This document shows, in pieces, positions 63,036 to 64,000 of a stretch of 64,000 nt of DNA. The DNA lies in assembly GCA_964514485.1 (NCBI GenBank), contig CAZEWG010000014.1, positions 1 through 64,000 on the forward strand. The letters are read 5' to 3'. Position 1 is the first letter of the stretch. Every line of letters begins with the position of its first letter. The translations under genes and the position numbers were made by a program. Source of the DNA: JAEZAA01 sp964514485. Lineage in GTDB: Bacteria; Pseudomonadota; Gammaproteobacteria; Pseudomonadales; Oleiphilaceae. Below the pieces are notes generated by a model. That model saw only the letters and a list, made by a program, of their open reading frames with translations, ran no database searches and was not told the DNA's origin.

Positions 63036-63224
63036 CCAATGCTTTTTGGCGGGCAGGAACTGATTGCTAGTTGTGTTCACTACTGACGCTGGTACTATAA
63101 TAAACACTTTTCCACTCTTTTCACCGGACACTGACTCGCTCCATTGAAGGTCGCGAAGACGGCCAGTCACCCGTTAAGGAAAAGGATGCGGCAAATCCAG
63201 GGAATATAAGGATCAAGCAAGACC

Positions 63225-64000
63225 GTGAAGAAAAGACTCTTAATTGTCGAGGACGACCCGGGTCTTCAAAGCCAGATGCGCTGGTGCTTTGAAGATATCG
63301 ATGTGTATGTCGCCGACGACCGCGAATCAGCCCTCTCTCACCTTCGTCGCGTCGAGCCTCAAGTCGTAACTCTCGACCTTGGCCTGCCGCCAAACCCTGG
63401 CGGTACCTCCGTGGGGTTTGCCCTGTTGCAGGACATCCTCACCCTCGCACCGCTCACCAAGATTATCGTCGTGACCGGACGGGAAGAGCATGCAAACGCG
63501 GTCAAAGCCATCGGCATGGGAGCCACCGACTTTTATCAGAAGCCTGTCGATGCCGACATCCTAAGCTTTGTCGTCAACCGGGCTTTTCGCCTGTACGAAC
63601 TCGAACAGGAAAATCGTGAACTCAGTCGTGGCCAGTCCACATCCCGCCTGAAAGGCATTATTGCCTCAAGCCCTGCCATGCTGGAAATCTGCCGGACAGT
63701 CGAAAAGATCGCCCCGGCCGACGTGACCACCCTGATCCTGGGTGAAACCGGCACCGGCAAGGAAGTGCTGGCCCGGGCCATTCATGACTTAAGCCCCCGT
63801 GCTGCCAACAATTTTGCAGCCATTAACTGTGCTGCGATTCCTGAAAACCTGTTGGAAAGCGAGCTCTTCGGCTATGAAAAAGGCGCGTTTACCGGCGCCA
63901 GCCAAATGAAGAAGGGTAAGGTGGAACTGGCCAATGGCGGCACCCTATTTCTTGATGAGATCGGTGATATGCCCATGGCCCTGCAGGCCAAACTCCTCCG
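63225..64000 (+). CDS. prsR: PEP-CTERM/exosortase-A system response regulator PrsR (C-terminus off window)
   Basis: The GTG at 63225 begins an open frame of 258 codons that runs off the right edge. Receiver domain with acceptor D51 (VVTLDLGLPP), then a sigma54-activating AAA+ domain: Walker A GETGTGKE (173-180), the GAFTGA loop (220-225) that contacts sigma54, and Walker B in LFLDEIG. The DNA-binding domain is missing because of the edge. AAGGA lies about 12 bases upstream. It is phosphorylated by PrsK and activates sigma54 promoters of the PEP-CTERM/exopolysaccharide genes, by family. Confidence 0.92.
   Translation, partial: MKKRLLIVEDDPGLQSQMRWCFEDIDVYVADDRESALSHLRRVEPQVVTLDLGLPPNPGGTSVGFALLQDILTLAPLTKIIVVTGREEHANAVKAIGMGATDFYQKPVDADILSFVVNRAFRLYELEQENRELSRGQSTSRLKGIIASSPAMLEICRTVEKIAPADVTTLILGETGTGKEVLARAIHDLSPRAANNFAAINCAAIPENLLESELFGYEKGAFTGASQMKKGKVELANGGTLFLDEIGDMPMALQAKLL

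Noticed and set aside
63021..63224. A sigma54 promoter between prsK and prsR
   Set aside because: TGGC and TTGC elements are present near 63046-63067 but the spacing between the GG and GC pairs is not 10 bp.
1..64000. CRISPR arrays, insertion sequences, prophage genes and tRNA genes
   Set aside because: No regularly spaced repeats, transposase, integrase or cloverleaf sequences were recognised on either strand by eye.

Overview
The window is one continuous stretch of a gammaproteobacterial chromosome, probably a marine or environmental relative of the Pseudomonas, Marinobacter and Hahella groups. This rests on recBCD, a dnaX-ybaB-recR-rnd-ycgL gene string, a long-form AceA, desaturase genes resembling Pseudomonas desCB/desT, a PhaD-like regulator with a phasin, an HsbR/HsbA-like pair, and the exosortase-A regulators PrsK/PrsR. 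Genes are dense, mostly on the minus strand in the left half. I saw no insertion sequence, prophage, CRISPR array or tRNA. The species cannot be named from sequence alone.

Layout. 0-8.2 kb: an exported TPR protein (cut by the left edge) with a small exported partner, a MoxR ATPase plus CoxE-type VWA protein, cysK, a class II glutamine amidotransferase, and a large membrane-anchored VWA protein. 8.3-13.6 kb: a minus-strand run dnaX, ybaB, recR, rnd, ycgL and a small membrane protein, preceded by the 4.5S SRP RNA. 13.6-16.4 kb: Hsp20, a 2OG-Fe(II) oxygenase and a CobW-type GTPase. 16.8-26.0 kb: recC-recB-recD with overlapping start and stop codons. 26.2-30.8 kb: a 54-residue two-helix protein, a LysR regulator, isocitrate lyase and pncB.

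30.8-37.8 kb is a peroxide-defence island: two catalase/ankyrin pairs flank a periplasmic di-haem cytochrome c peroxidase and an MDR reductase. The first catalase promoter carries an OxyR-type site next to its -35. 38.5-41.5 kb is a fatty-acid desaturase and its ferredoxin-type reductase, divergent from a DesT/FabR-type repressor, with palindromic candidate operators between them. 41.7-48 kb holds a DUF1285 protein, a radical SAM protein, a class V aminotransferase, SixA, GpsA and a partner-switching pair (STAS protein plus receiver-PP2C phosphatase). 48.1-53.1 kb holds a COG1078 HD phosphohydrolase, exonuclease III, a PhaD-like regulator with a phasin, and an unrecognised membrane protein.

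53.1-58.3 kb is a tight three-gene operon, DUF2760 protein, short Hsp70 and long Hsp70, with no J-protein or GrpE nearby. 58.5-60.2 kb holds an acyltransferase and an SDR-fold protein that appears to lack the catalytic Tyr-Lys pair. 60.9-64.0 kb begins the exosortase-A regulatory pair PrsK/PrsR, cut by the right edge; an exopolysaccharide/PEP-CTERM locus may follow. The best candidates for under-described biology are the Hsp70 pair operon, the duplicated catalase/ankyrin island and the shortened HsbR-like switch.
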